Below, piece by piece: positions 45,492-58,013 of a DNA stretch of 64,000 nt. The notes under the pieces were generated by a model. That model searched no databases. It saw nothing but the letters and a program-made list of their open reading frames with translations, and was not told where the DNA came from. A program made the translations under genes and the position numbers. Position 1 is the stretch's first letter, and every line of letters starts with the position of its first letter. Origin of the DNA: Capsicum annuum (taxonomy: Eukaryota > Streptophyta > Magnoliopsida > Solanales > Solanaceae); NCBI RefSeq assembly GCF_002878395.1, contig NC_061115.1, positions 156,314,247 to 156,378,246 of the forward strand. Reading direction: 5' to 3'.

Positions 45492-47297
45492 TGTAACATT
45501 ATAAAGACTTAAATTTTGATGAATTGTGTGAAATATATATATCTATTTAATTTGACCATTTTACCTCTCTCTGTGGTTGCTTTGTGGTATTTCTGGGATG
45601 TGGAGATGATTGGCACAATTCTCGATATATTTTGGTATGATCTATGCGATATTATGGTTTTGGTGGCTTAGAAAGTCTTATAGTTGATTTCGATCAATTG
45701 TTATTAATTTATGTGGCAGATGGCAAAACAAACTGCGCCATCAGATTTGAAATGTCGATTTTAGGTTGGTAAACGGTTCGTATAGTTTTATCACTTTAGA
45801 CCTTATTTTGACCCTCGATTCAAGAAGTTATGAAATTGGATTTGGCAGGCCAACTTTGTGAAAATGATATTTTTTTGAAAATCTGATATCGCCATTGAGT
45901 TTGGAGCATTAAATTTTATGGGGTAACATATTTCATTTGCGTTCACGGGATTTTGCATGAATCTTGAGGGGTCTGCGGAGACTTAAACCCTATATATACC
46001 CATGGTTTGCCTTTTTTCCCCCAATTTTGATACTTAAAGCTTAAGGTTTTACACTTTTGAGCAATTTGTTTCATTTCTAAGCTTGGATAAGCTTATAAAT
46101 ACCTATTTCAACTACTTTACTCCAATTTTATCATCTATTTCTCGTTTTCACATGGATTAAAGTGGAAATTGGAAATTTTGGCCCAAAAGGCCTAAAAATT
46201 ATATTTCTTCAACATAAACCTCGATTTCAATCTATTTTTACTTGGGTAAGTTTTTAATCTTATTATTATTACTTTTTTAGTAATTTCATCTTCACGACAA
46301 CTTCAAGTCTTGATTTTTAAAATGAATTTTGGAGATTTTATTCGGTAAAGCTTGAAATTGATTTTTCTTTGATTTGGACCTCGTTTTTAACTCGTTTTTG
46401 CTTGGATTTTCATATGTAGACTCCTGAAAATATGAAAAACATATTTTTCAAATAAAATTATGATTGTTTTCCTTTATTTTTGAAAATCTATTTTGGGGAT
46501 CCATTTTGACCCCGGCGTAAAAATAGACATTATGATATAGTTGGTTTGTTTTGGCGCATAGATTCTATATTTCTATATTTTAGTTGATTCCGAGCCCATT
46601 TGGGAGGACTAAGGCTTTGTATCGAAGGCTTTCATATTGGTTTTCAGTATTCGAGGTAAGTTATAACTTAACTTGTTTTAGACTTACAAAATCATGTTAA
46701 GGGTGTGGGAACTAATCATGAAAATAGATAAGTTTACTGTGTTGTGCTCGTGTGGGGGCCTATATATTGATGTATTTGGTAGTTTTTGAATATTATTTGC
46801 TATGTGTGATCGTGAGGGGTCTTATATGATATTATTAGTCTTGTATATGTTAAATTGATTATATGTTGCTAGTGAGAAATCCTAACAAGGTATCAATTTT
46901 ATATTGTGATGTATTCATACTCTGTTCGCATGTGAATCGTGTTGTATTTCATGGATGGTTGGAAAATTAAGTGGATATTTGGCTCACTTGATTGGTATAT
47001 TGGTTGGATATGGATTACACTCATGTTGGTTGGTTGTGAGCATTTTCTCCTCATATTATACCCATTTATGAAACATTGGTACCACTGTGGAGATACTATT
47101 TTTTTCTAACAAAAAATGTGACATCTTATAAAAATCCTCCCAGAAAGATGTGCCAGGCAGGAAATATGGATACGGATTGCATACAGATTGACGAACCCCC
47201 CATGATTCCTATGTTGGGAAGCTTTAGATCTATAGGTGTATACAGAGGTTGTGCGACAACCTCATGCATTACATCATAATCATTTTCATTGTATTTA
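45492..47297. other. Unassigned AT-rich DNA, possible LTR interrupted by Athila 2
   Basis: No coding sequence. Starts TGTAACATTATAAAG, carries TATATATACCC near 45992 and a GAGGTAAGT-like site near 46651, and is cut at 47297 by Athila 2. It continues at 54804 beyond the target duplication. LTR identity is a guess from composition and the TG start. Confidence 0.35.
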
Positions 47298-48898
47298 TGA
47301 TGTTGGGTGTATTTATGTATTCTAGCATCACTATTCTAGCCTTTTAGCCTTGTTTTGAGGATAATTCATGTGATAGATGGGTTGATAATGATATAAATGT
47401 GCTTAGAAGTGTTAAAACATGTGTTTATGATGTTTAAAGTGAGTTCCAAACAAGTTAGTACTTAAAAGTTTCATTTAGAGTTCAACTTGGAAAACTAGCA
47501 TTACTAGCTTGAGCTAGGTTCTTGTCTAGTTGATTTCGATGGATTCTATTGTGTTTAAAGTGTTCCTAATGATTCTTATGTGTTATTATGAGTGTAATAA
47601 CTAGTTGGTAATGAGAAAATTTCATGAGTCTACAGCTAGAACAATAAGTGAAACATCAACGCTAACTAGCTATATTTAGCTCTTATTTGATTTGCCAGTA
47701 TGGGTTTTGTGTTGTGTTTCTCTCTTAATTCGTTTGGTGTGATGATGTAGGAGGCTTTTTAAGATGAATATGATGATATTTTGATGTTAAATAAGCTTTG
47801 AATTTGTGGGAAATATGCCACAAGACAAGGGATCAAGAGGGGAGACTCAACACTTAACAAAATTTAGGAGAGCAAATTCTAGTAGCTCTGGGCGATTTGA
47901 GGTGCCGCCGCACCTGTAGTGGGGCTGAACCCAGGGCGCCACCCCACCCACTTCCAGACTCAACATCTGAAGCTTTTCTTGTCCAACAAGGAATGGTCTT
48001 GTTCCAATACTATAAATACATGTTGTATCACATTTTTACACATCTTTTAGCATATTTCGGAGAGCAAAGTGCTGCTACAACTTCTTCATTAGGTTTTTAT
48101 TATTTTTAGTTAGTTCATTCATGTTTTTTGTCGTTAATTACAACATTGTGATTGCAATTATGATTATGTGTGGATAAACGCCCCCTTTCCAAGGTTGAAG
48201 CCAAGAACATGATTATTATTGCTATGGATTAAGTTTGTTTTCTTTGCTTATCAATATTGGTTGTTTGTTTATTCTTAGTTTAACTATTTTAAGGATTCGC
48301 GACCCTTAGAATACATCCATTGTCAACCTTGTGAATTCAAAAAGGGAATAGGGCGATAGAACAGTGGAATAAGCAGAGTATGGTTCTTGATTCTTTATAA
48401 AATAAGAAACTTGAATTAGTATCTACGATAGAGATGTACTTAGATACCTTACTTGATTCATATGTAGGATGATATTTCTTAAGAACATAAGTTAACTATT
48501 ACATCTCCGCTCAATGATGTAGGTGTAAGGTTCAACTTAGGTAAAAGATTAGAGGTTGGGAAACCATAATCGTGCAATTAACCCTACGAATCAACAACCA
48601 CAATAAGCAAGTTAACAAATGAAATCCAATAGCATAATATGATTTTTCAGAGTGCTTCAACCCTTGGTTTTCTCTTATTTATTTTCTCAGGATCTTTACT
48701 TTCTGCATTGTTTAGTTTTAATTAACAATTTACAAACTCTTTATTTGGTTACTCTCGCATCAATTGAATCTAAAGTGTGAACTGAAATCAAATCATTGCC
48801 GAATCTAGTCTTTGTGGGATCGATAACTCAGCTTTCTTGAAGGCCACTATATTACTTGGTAAACCACATACACTTGTGTGTGCGCTTGAACACTGTTA
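47298..48898 (+). repeat. 5' LTR of Athila 2
   Basis: 1,601 bp, TGATGTTGGGTGT...CACTGTTA (canonical TATCA end mutated here). Closely matches 53166-54803 with small indels. An open frame at 47897-48109 is noncoding in my view. Confidence 0.9.
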
Positions 48899-48904
48899 AG
48901 TTTT

Positions 48905-48922
48905 AGGCACCGTTGTCGGAGA
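48905..48922 (+). other. Primer binding site, Athila type (Athila 2)
   Basis: AGGCACCGTTGTCGGAGA, six bases after the LTR, a diverged form of the TGGCGCCGTTGCCGGGGA site. Confidence 0.75.
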
Positions 48923-49031
48923 CTTGTATTTTAGCAATTATTTATTTTAGTTTTACTTTTAGATTTATTTGGTGTTTTTATGCTTGGTCTTGGTTTTGTT
49001 TTTACAGGAAGCAGGTTTACAAAGTAGTAAG

Positions 49032-50330
49032 ATGGATAGGGATCGAGACTTAATTAAACCTAACCCAAAACCTGAGCAACTTTACCATCAACTAAGGAGA
49101 GAAGCAATCTTTCTCCCCCAAATTATGCAAATCCAAGAAGGCTAAGAGAATCCTGCTACTATGGTTGAACAACAAGCAGTTGGTAGAAAGGTTCGGGAAG
49201 TGGCAATCCCACTTCCAATGAACTTGACTTCCCCAATTCAAAGAACGGCAGGTGGGGGGATTTCGAGTTAAAACATAATATGGTGCAGCTTCTTATTAGC
49301 AGTGGATAGTTTACAGGGCTTTCACACGAGGATCCACAAGTTCACTTACAGACTTTCATTGAGCTTACTGATACATTCACTCCTACTGAGGTGACTCCAG
49401 ATTATGTGAGGCTAACACTGTTGCCCCTCATTTTGGGGGGATGCTAAAAGGTGGTTGAATGCAGAGCCAGCCAATTCAATTATTTCATGGGATGAATTAT
49501 CCAGAAAGTTCCTCATCAGATTCTTTCCATTAGGAGAGACTATGAGACTTCATAGTGAGATAGTGAGCTTTAAATAGAATCCTACTTAAAACCTCTATCA
49601 TGCTTGGGAAAGCTTTATGGCTCTTCTTCAAAATTTTCCACACCACCAACAGTCTAAAGAGGTACTTGCTCATACTTTTGTAGAAACTCTTGATCATACT
49701 ATGAAGATTTTTCTAGATTCAGCCGTAGGTGGTCAAGCATTGGAGCTAACTTATGATGAGCTATACACATTGTTGAACCGCATAGCACAAGGAAATTGAA
49801 ATTAGTATTCAGATTCTAGATGTGCCATGAAAAGAATTTCGAGAGTATTGGAGGTGGACTGATTCACAGCCTTATCAGAACAGGTATCTACCTTACAAAA
49901 TTTGATCAATACTCATTTCAATGGCATGAAGTTAGGAGCAGCATAACCTGCAGCCACAGTCAATGCTATCCAACAAGCTGCAAGTTGATGTAAGGTATAC
50001 AGAAATAGTGGTCATCCAGCGGCTATGTGTGCTTCAAATCTAGAATTGTGATGTATACAGGCAATGCTCAAAGGCCGAATTATGGTAATGCCTATTATAT
50101 GAAGTGGCAAACTTAGACACCAAAATAGCCATGAAATGCCCCACAGTCGCAGGCCTAATCAAATTAGTCAACGAGCAACATAGAAGAGATGATGAAATAA
50201 CTCTTAGCTAGTCAAGCACAGTTGTTTGTGGATTTGAAAAGTCAAAAGGCAGAATTACCGAATCAGCAAACGACCACAAGAAGTTTAAGGTTACAAGTGA
50301 ACTAATTATCACAGGTACTGAATACAAGAC
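49032..50330 (+). pseudogene. gag (Athila 2), broken
   Basis: Starts at ATG 49032 (MDRDRDLIKPNPKPEQLYHQ). Gag pieces: DPQVHLQTFIELTDTF, YVRLTLLPLILGG, WDELSRKFLIRFFPLGETMR, HAWESFMALLQNFPHHQQS, HTFVETLDHTMKIFLDSAVG, ELTYDELYTLLNRIAQGN. A zinc knuckle near 49988 reads CKVYRNSGHPAAMC, in which the second Cys is Tyr. The frame is broken by a shift near 49268, an extra base near 49440 and several stops (about 49577, 49588, 49799). The order and spacing match Athila-type gag. It leads into the better preserved protease frame. Confidence 0.78.
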
Positions 50331-50374
50331 CACAAAGTAGGTTGTCAGTAGATACAGAAAATCCAAATTAGGTT

Positions 50375-51262
50375 ATGGCAATCACCTTAAGAAGTGGTAA
50401 AAAGATTCAAAGAGAACCTTCAATGGAAACAAAGGAGGTAGATGCTGAGGTGGTGACCCAACGGGTTCCCGAAATAGTTATTAATAATTCAAGGAAGTCT
50501 GAGTACTTGAAATCAAAAATTATTCAACCAGAAATGAAGAAAACACTATCATTACCCTTCCCTCAGAAGCACATAAAAGCAAAGAAGAATGCCTTGTTCA
50601 AAAAGTTCATTGATACATTCAAAGAGCTTCATATTAACTTACCTTTGCTGGATATTTTGCAGAGTATGCCTAAGTATGCAAAGTAATTGAGGGATGTGGT
50701 GGAAAAAAAGGTAAAATTTCAAGATGTGGGAGCAATAACACTCATGGAAGAGTGTAGTGCGGTAATGACACAGAAAGTCCCCAAGAAATTAAAAGATCAG
50801 GGGAAGTTTTCTATCCCTATTCAAATTGGGAGTAAAGAGGTCCATGCACTGAGTGACTTAGGAGTAAGCATTAATTTGATGCCCCTATCATTGTTCAAAA
50901 CATTAGGCTTGGGAGAGCTTAGATTTACACCTGTGGTTATGCAACTCGCAGACGGATCCACAACACATCCGAAAGAAATAATTGAGGATGTCCTCATAAA
51001 GATTGGTAAATTTGTGAATTCTATTGATTTTTTTGTTCTTGATTTTATGGCAGACAAACAGGTACCAATCTTCTTGGGACATCTATTCTTAGCAACCGAT
51101 GGGGCCTTAATTGATGTTAGAAAAGGCACGCTCAAAATGAGGGTAGATAATGAAGAGGTGGTATTTGATATTTACAAAGCACCCATTGAAAATTCCCAAT
51201 ATAAATATTTGTGTGTGATAAATTTTATTGAAGGAGAAAAGTGTGGGGTGGCTAGTCCATAA
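50375..51262 (+). pseudogene. Protease region (Athila 2), nearly open
   Basis: Two long frames separated by one TAA at 50684-50686. The first (50375-50683) reads MAITLRSGKKIQREPS, the Athila lead-in, and HINLPLLDILQSMPKYAK. The second reads GKFSIPIQIGSKEVHALSDL followed by GVSINLMPLSLFKTLGLGEL; the catalytic site is DLGVS (DLGAS in relatives), so the Asp is kept. Then VDVLIKIGKF-like and LGHLFLATDGALIDVRKGTL blocks, ending at 51262. Apart from the single stop there is no damage over 880 bases, in contrast to gag. After it comes a noncoding stretch, not RT. Confidence 0.82.
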
Positions 51263-51466
51263 AATACCTCTTCAAACTACCTGATTAAGTAGCCTAAGAC
51301 TCTATCTCCTAAGCCTGAAATGATAGAAGTTGATGAGCCTAAAAAGGCTAAGGTTGAGAAACATGTTGCTCTTGAGAATTCACAACTAAAAGGGGTGAAA
51401 AGGATAAGAAGATGGCCACCAAGTGTGAGGAAAAAGATGAAGAAATATGGTTGAGTGGAGCTGGGT

Positions 51467-51512
51467 CGCGCCGCAACACTAAATCAGCCGCTGCTTCAGA
51501 GGCAACCCAAGT
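51467..51512 (+). other. Athila internal motif GAGGCAACCCAA
   Basis: CGCGCCGCAACACTAAATCA, then CCGCTGCTTCAGAGGCAACC and CAAG. Same class of motif as at 39641-39680 in Athila 1. It lies only 200 bases after the protease. Confidence 0.65.
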
Positions 51513-53152
51513 TAATTAGGTATTTTTTTTCTTTTTAGTTTTTTACTTTTTATTTCATGTAGTTTTTGTTCTTGGTTGAGTCACAAATTAATGAAAGTCT
51601 GAGTACCATAAACTTAATCTAAGAAGCATGGCAAAGACTGAGTGTCGGGTCCCATGGACCTCCTTTATCCAAAAAGATACAACTAGCTAGGCCTAAATGC
51701 CTTAAGAAGCATTTTTATCTCTTACTTTTAAATTTATTTTTGGGACAAAATAGATTTTTAAGTGTGAGGTGGGAAAATTCTCAAATTTTGGCTCAATTTA
51801 AAAAAATTTAGGATAGGAATAAGTGAGATATTCTATTTGGTGCTATTTGTAATTACATGATACAAGTGGGTTTGTTTGGAAAAAAGCATTTTGAATGAGT
51901 CAATTTCTATTTTTGAGACTCTTAGGCTCATGTTTATGATTCTTGTACTTGTTGGCTTAATTTTGAATTCATGCTATTATTTGGTTGGGAGCCCATGAAG
52001 ATCCTATTAAGTTGAGCATGTGCCATGTGTGATGTGGGGTATTTATATATTCCTTGTTGCATGTGATGTCTAGAACTTTCCTAGTGTGTGTGTAAAGAGA
52101 AATAAAGAATGTGGGTTTAGGAGATGATTTAGGCATTTCTTTGATAGCCTTATTCTATACCTTCTATTTGTCCTACCCATTGTGCATTATCCTAGTTAAC
52201 CCCTATTGAGCCTTTAGCCTTATCTTTGGTAGATTCATACGTAGCCTAATCCCCTTCTTTGAAAAACCATAATTTGTTCCAAAAAGCTCCTAAGTGCTTT
52301 AAATAAAAGAAAGAAATAATTGAAAAAGGAGTTTGAGAAATTGAAGAAGAAAAGGGTGAAATTCATGCCCTAAGTTAATAGTTATTGGTCTTAATAATTG
52401 ATGTGTGGTGGATGGGTGCGGTATAATTTATTCTAGAATATTGCCATGATTGTGAAAAAAAGAGAAAAAAATTAATTCTTGTGGTAGTAAACTAGGTTAC
52501 CACCAAGTGTTTGTGAAAATGCTTAAAAGAGATGGGGCAGAAACAAAAGGTATGGATGAATGAATCAGTGTAGTTTAGTTTTTGGAGAGTGATTTTAAAT
52601 GTATAATGTAGTGTATTAAAGCACTTAGAGAGGTTAGTCATTATTCCCAAATAGTTTCTACCCGTCCCTTAGCCTACATTACACCCCGGAAAAGTCCTAA
52701 TTGATCATAAGCATTACATTCGACTATTATTGGAGAGTTACACTAAGGGAAAGCATATGGTTCATTGTGTGTAACTTATGAATCCCTTGTGAGAGTGAGC
52801 ATAATTTGATTCTTGTACCCATTATGTTATGAATTGCATTATTGTGAGTGATTATGGGTAACTCTCTTGTTGTGAGGGGCACATGTTTAATGAATGTGGA
52901 TGATTTGTATGATGTCCTTGATTAAATGATAAGCATGATTTTTCCAACTAAGAGAGTCAATTCTTGAGCCGAGGATGTTTTGGAGTAGAGTTCAAAAGCT
53001 TTCAATTGTGTTTGTAACATGCTTAGTATAGAAACTTGCAATCGGTGTAGTCATTGTAGTTCTAGCTTGAGTGTCTTGCATTTAGTAGAAGTGTAGAATA
53101 TCCATCTCATGATACTTAGAGTGAAGAGTTGTTCGCGGACGAACAAGGCTTT
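51513..53152. other. Noncoding 3' part of Athila 2
   Basis: No frame longer than about 60 codons and no RT, integrase or env-like motifs. Only T-rich and A-rich stretches. Confidence 0.7.
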
Positions 53153-53165
53153 GAGTGTGGGGTGG
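53153..53165 (+). other. Polypurine tract (Athila 2)
   Basis: GAGTGTGGGGTGG directly before the 3' LTR start TGATGTTGGG. Confidence 0.6.
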
Positions 53166-54803
53166 TGATGTTGGGTGTATTTATGCATTCTAGTATCACT
53201 ATTCTAGCCTTTTTAGCCTTGCTTTGAGGATGATTCATGTGATATATGGGTTGATAATGAGATAAATGTGCATATAAGTTTTAAATCATGTATTTATGAT
53301 GTTTAAAGTGAGTTCCAAACAAGTTTGTACTTAAAAGTTTCATTTAGAGTTTAACTTGGAAAACTAGCGTTACTACCTTAAGCTAGGTGCTTGTCTAGTT
53401 GATTCCGGTGGATTCTATAGTGTTTAACAGTTCCTAATGATTTTCATGTGTTATTATGAGTGCAATAACATGTTGGTAATGATAAAATTTCAATTTGAAT
53501 GAGTCTACAGCTGGAACAATAAGTGAAAGACCAATGCTAACTAGCTAGGTTTAGCTCTAGTTTTGATTTGTCGTTATGGGTGTTGTGTTGTGTTTCTCTC
53601 TTAATTAGTTTAGTGGGATGATGTAGGAGGATTTTGGAGCTTATATGATGATATTTTGATGTTAAATAAGCTTGGAATTCATGGTAAAGATGCCACAATA
53701 CAAGGGATCAAGAGGGGAGACTGAACACTTAACCAAATTTATGAGAGCAAATTCCAGTAGCTCTAGGCGATATTAAGGCGCTGTCCCACCTGGACCGGGG
53801 CTATAGTCAGGGCGCCACCCCACCTATAGCAGTTCAGAACCCAAGGTGCTGCCCCACCCACTTCCAGGCTCAACATCTGAAGTTTTTCTTGTCCAACACG
53901 GAAAGGCTTGTTCCATACTATAAATACATATTGTATCACGCTTTTACACATATTTTTGAATATTTTGGAGAGAAAAGGGCTGCTACAACTTCTTCATTAG
54001 TTTATATTATTTTTATTTAGTTCATTCATATTTTTAGTCATTAATTACAACATTGCGATTGCGATTATGACTATGTATGGCTAAACTCCCCCTTTCCGGA
54101 GTTGAATCCAAGAACATGATTATTATTGCTATGGATTAAGTTTGTTTTTTTGCTTATCAATATCGGTTGTTTTTAATTCTTTTTTTTAACTATTTTAAGT
54201 ATTCGCGACCCTTAGAATACATCCACTGTCAACTTTATGAACTCGAGAGAGGGAATAGGGCAATAGAACATGGGAATAAGCAGAGTATGGTTCTTGATTC
54301 TCTATAGAATAAGAAACTTGAATTGGTATCTAGGACAAGGATGTACTTAGATACCTTACTTATTTCATATGTAGGATGATATTTTGTAAGAACTTAAGTT
54401 AACTATTACATCCCCGCTCAATGATGTAGGTGTAAGGTTCAACTTAGGTAAATATTAGAGGTTGGAAAACTATAATGTGCAATTAACCCTACGAATCAAC
54501 AACCACAATAAGCAAGTTAACTAATGAAATCCAATAGCATAATATTATTGTTCGTAATGCCTCAACCTTGGGTTTTCTCTTATTGATTGTCTCAAAATCT
54601 TTACTTTCCACATTGTTTAGTTTCAATTTACAATTTACAAACTCTTTATTTGGTTACTCATGCATCAATTGGCTCTAAAGTGTGAACTAAAATCAAATCA
54701 TTTCCAAATCTAGTCTCTGTGGGATTGATAACTCGGCTTTCTTGAAGGCCACTATATTACTTGGTAGACCACATACACTTGCTTGTGTGCTTGGGCGCTA
54801 TCA
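53166..54803 (+). repeat. 3' LTR of Athila 2
   Basis: 1,638 bp, TGATGTTGGGTGT...GGGCGCTATCA, followed by target duplication ATTTA. Confidence 0.9.
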
Positions 54804-55961
54804 ATTTACATCATTATGCTTGTGTAGTGATTATATTTCTGTGTTGACTTGTTACCTATCCAGTTGTTCTATCATCTTTTACTTGTATTTTATGTTCTCG
54901 TATATGTTTGTTCTTCTTTGCTCTACTTGTATGTGGTATAATGTATACTTATATGTTATAACTCAGACTTTTTATTGAGGGGTAAATGGGTAAATGGGTA
55001 ATTTGGCCATATTATTTATATTAATTAAGAGAATTTAATAGGAGTGGGCCACACTCACTCTCTTGATCAGTTGTTCTCACATTAAGTTACAGGGAAGTAG
55101 AATATTAGGGATTTTTAATACCTTTATTGCTGGAAAGAAAACAAGAAGCTTATGGTGAAATTTGGGAGAGTTGAAAGGCAAAAATAGAGATTTTGAACCA
55201 TTTTATAGTTATTTGGACTGACTTTAGCCTTCAACTAATGGTCTCATGAATTTATTATGGTGGTATATCCACATATTATGTCAAATCTGTGTAATAAGAG
55301 GTGATAATTTCTTCTATTAATTAGTAAATCATTAAAAATTTGAGATGCCATGAATAGTTATCTGCTATTGAATTAAAGGAATTAACTTTGTTAATGTTGA
55401 ATAGGTATTGGAAAAAAAAGGAAAGAAAGAAGAAACAAGAAACAGAGTGCATGACGTGTACAAAACCAATTTGTTTTGCATAGTTGTTCTTTCACTTTGA
55501 TAATTGCCATCACTTTAAACAAACTATCAATAGGTAATATTCATGGTGCGATATTGATTAATAATGATGAAATGATTGGCCAGTATTTTGAATTTCTTAT
55601 TTTGGCAGCCTCCCTTGTCAGATTATTCTTAAATTCATGGGTTAAGGTTTGAGATATTAAGATTAGCTCTAAACTTAAAGGTTAGGGATGTTGAGACTTA
55701 ACCTCGAATAGCATAATTGATATTGTTATTTAATATTTTGTTTTATATTGATCCTTTTGGTCGTTGTTGGTTGATGTTCTACACATTGCAAAGTTGAGAA
55801 ATTTGTCATTAGCGAGGTAAGTGACTTTAAGCTTTGATTCTTGCTTTTCAAATCTACTTTATAAAAATTATATTTTTCTACTTAGTCTATGTGTTGAGAC
55901 AAGCATGAACTTGGTAGAATCAGGGGCATTTGACTAACTGTGGATATATAGGTTGGGAAGT
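54804..55961. other. Unassigned AT-rich DNA
   Basis: Begins as the continuation of the sequence cut at 47297. No gene, array or recognised element found before LTR D. Confidence 0.4.
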
Positions 55962-56229
55962 TGTAATACCCCAGGAAACTTTTCGTTGAAATTTTGTGTG
56001 TAAACGAGTTGGGTTCTATCTTCTAGAATGAATTATAAATTTTTTGTGCGAAATGTCTTAGATTATCACCCACCATTATGTATAGCATCGAATAAGATTT
56101 CTAACGATATGTGGATCATCCAAAACGGACACCTGAGCGACGAGTTATGAACATTCTGATCGAACCGTGAATAATAGTGAACAGTAAAACGTGCAGGAAA
56201 AAGTACTGAGGCCTGGCATATATTTTCTC

Positions 56230-56573
56230 CAACTTTAAACTATCATAATACCTTGTACATAATAATCTGGGTGATCTACTATATATCAATGGAAAGCTTT
56301 GTGAGTCATCTTTCTAATGAAATTGGTTTCATCCAATTTGTCTATCGGAGCAAAAAGTTATGGTTGATCTACTTCAGCCTAACAAAAGTGAATTTTTGGG
56401 TCAATTTCAAACAATCATAACTCCTTGTACACAATGATCTGCGTGAGATACTATACATCAACGGAAATATATGAGAGTCTTCTTTCTAATGAAATTAGTT
56501 TCATCCAATTTGGATATCGGAGTAAAACGTTATGGTTGATCTACTTCAGACTATCAAAACAGTCCACCAAAGG
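56230..56573. repeat. 172-bp tandem duplication in LTR D
   Basis: TGGTTGATCTACTTCAG recurs at 56361 and 56533; TTTCTAATGAAATT and TTTCATCCAATTTG recur at the same spacing. Also present in the partial 3' LTR. Confidence 0.8.
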
Positions 56574-56664
56574 ACAGGTTCGAGAATTATTTGATTTTTA
56601 GGGGCGTTTTGGTCATTCCCCCTCACCCAAAATCCGTCCAAACCCTATTAAATCCTATTAGAAG

Positions 56665-56680
56665 CATTATATATTATATT
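56665..56680 (+). promoter_or_regulatory. Candidate LTR TATA box (element D)
   Basis: CATTATATATTATATT, about 700 bases into the LTR; a plausible start site would lie some 30 bases downstream. Sequence only; no expression evidence. Confidence 0.3.
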
Positions 56681-58013
56681 TCATCAAATTCCCTCAAAAA
56701 TAAAACCCTAAGCTCCTACATCCAACTTCAAGAACCTCCAAAGTTCACCATTAATTCTGCAAATTTATTCAAGATTCCAAGTTCCTAGTTCAAGAACTCC
56801 AAGAACCATCATTCAAAGGCAATATTAACATCTAAAAAATGAGTATCGATCTAAAGTTCATCATTCAAGGTATGTGGAGTTTTTCAACAAGAACTCTCTT
56901 TCATTCTTGTGCCCAAAAGTAATTTTCTTTACAAAGGCATGATTTTTATTTGATTTTTACGAATTTGAAACATGATCCCATATCTTATGATGATTATTAT
57001 GAAATCTTGATGTTTATGATTTTGAAAGATGAATTTACATGTGTGGAGATATAAAGCATGAATCTTGAATGATATTTATCATGATTTTGATATTTGGGTC
57101 ATGAATCCCCATTGGAAATTGTGTTTTTTAGAAAGTATGTGTTATAAGCACGTTGCTGTTGAATATTTGAGATATTTTAAATGATTTGACCTTTTGGTCT
57201 TAATAGAGTTGTTTTGAACTCGAGTGTGAAAGAAATCCACAACGTGGTTGATTTTGATAGATGGAAAGCATGATGGCTCCCGATGTATATTTATATATTA
57301 CTAAAATTGTTTTATTGTGGATTGTCTTTGAAATGATCTAAGCTAAGTCTGGGAGAAATCTTTAGCACCGAGTGAGAGTTATAAAGCGACCTTACTTCCC
57401 TAGAACTACGTACCACATGGGAGTGAGCCTGAGGCTGATTTATATAGTGATCACTAGTTTGTATGGATTTGATATTGATAGTCCTACTCTGATGGCAAGG
57501 ATAAGACGGCTCTCCCCAATATGGGTTGTACGTTGGACTCCATGTAGCTCACATGGTTTATGTCGGTTATAGGATCTCCCAATGTGTGTGTCTTTCCTTG
57601 TGTCTATGGTGAATGGTGAAGTGATTTGAAAGTGGAATTGTGAAAGTTATTCTTTCAAAAGATTTAAATGGTATTTACATTATGAGAATTGATATTCTTG
57701 ATAAACTGAAAGTGATTGACAAATTATATGAGGACTCACATGTGTTATTGTACTTATTTCATCCTCTCATGATTATGATGATTTTCTTCGGGCTATGTGA
57801 GTCTTTCATACATCTTGTATATTTCTTATAAATATTTATGATGATGATGTTTATACAACTACATACACCCCCATATACTCGGTTCCTTTCCATGGTACTG
57901 ACCCACATCTTTGGATGTAGGCTGTATTTTCTCGGAATGTAGGTTTAGGTGCTCAGTTCTAGGTTTGATAGTGATTCTTCAGGCATGCTGTTCTATATCC
58001 TCTGTTGTGGTGA

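Larger units (their letters stand above)
47298..54803 (+). mobile_element. Athila-type element (Athila 2), complete ends, pol-less
   Basis: 7,506 bp: LTR, primer site, gag, protease, GGGAGGCAACCCA-type motif, 1.6 kb of noncoding DNA, polypurine tract, LTR. Both ends are bounded by a perfect 5-bp target duplication (ATTTA at 47293-47297 and 54804-54808). No RT, RNase H or integrase is detectable in any frame between the protease and the 3' LTR. It must therefore have been copied with enzymes from another element. Confidence 0.88.

Noticed and set aside
50821..51135. 104-codon minus-strand ORF
   Set aside because: It is a shadow of the Athila 2 protease frame.
57372..57831. Short ORFs within LTR D
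   Set aside because: They are noncoding LTR sequence without recognisable domains.
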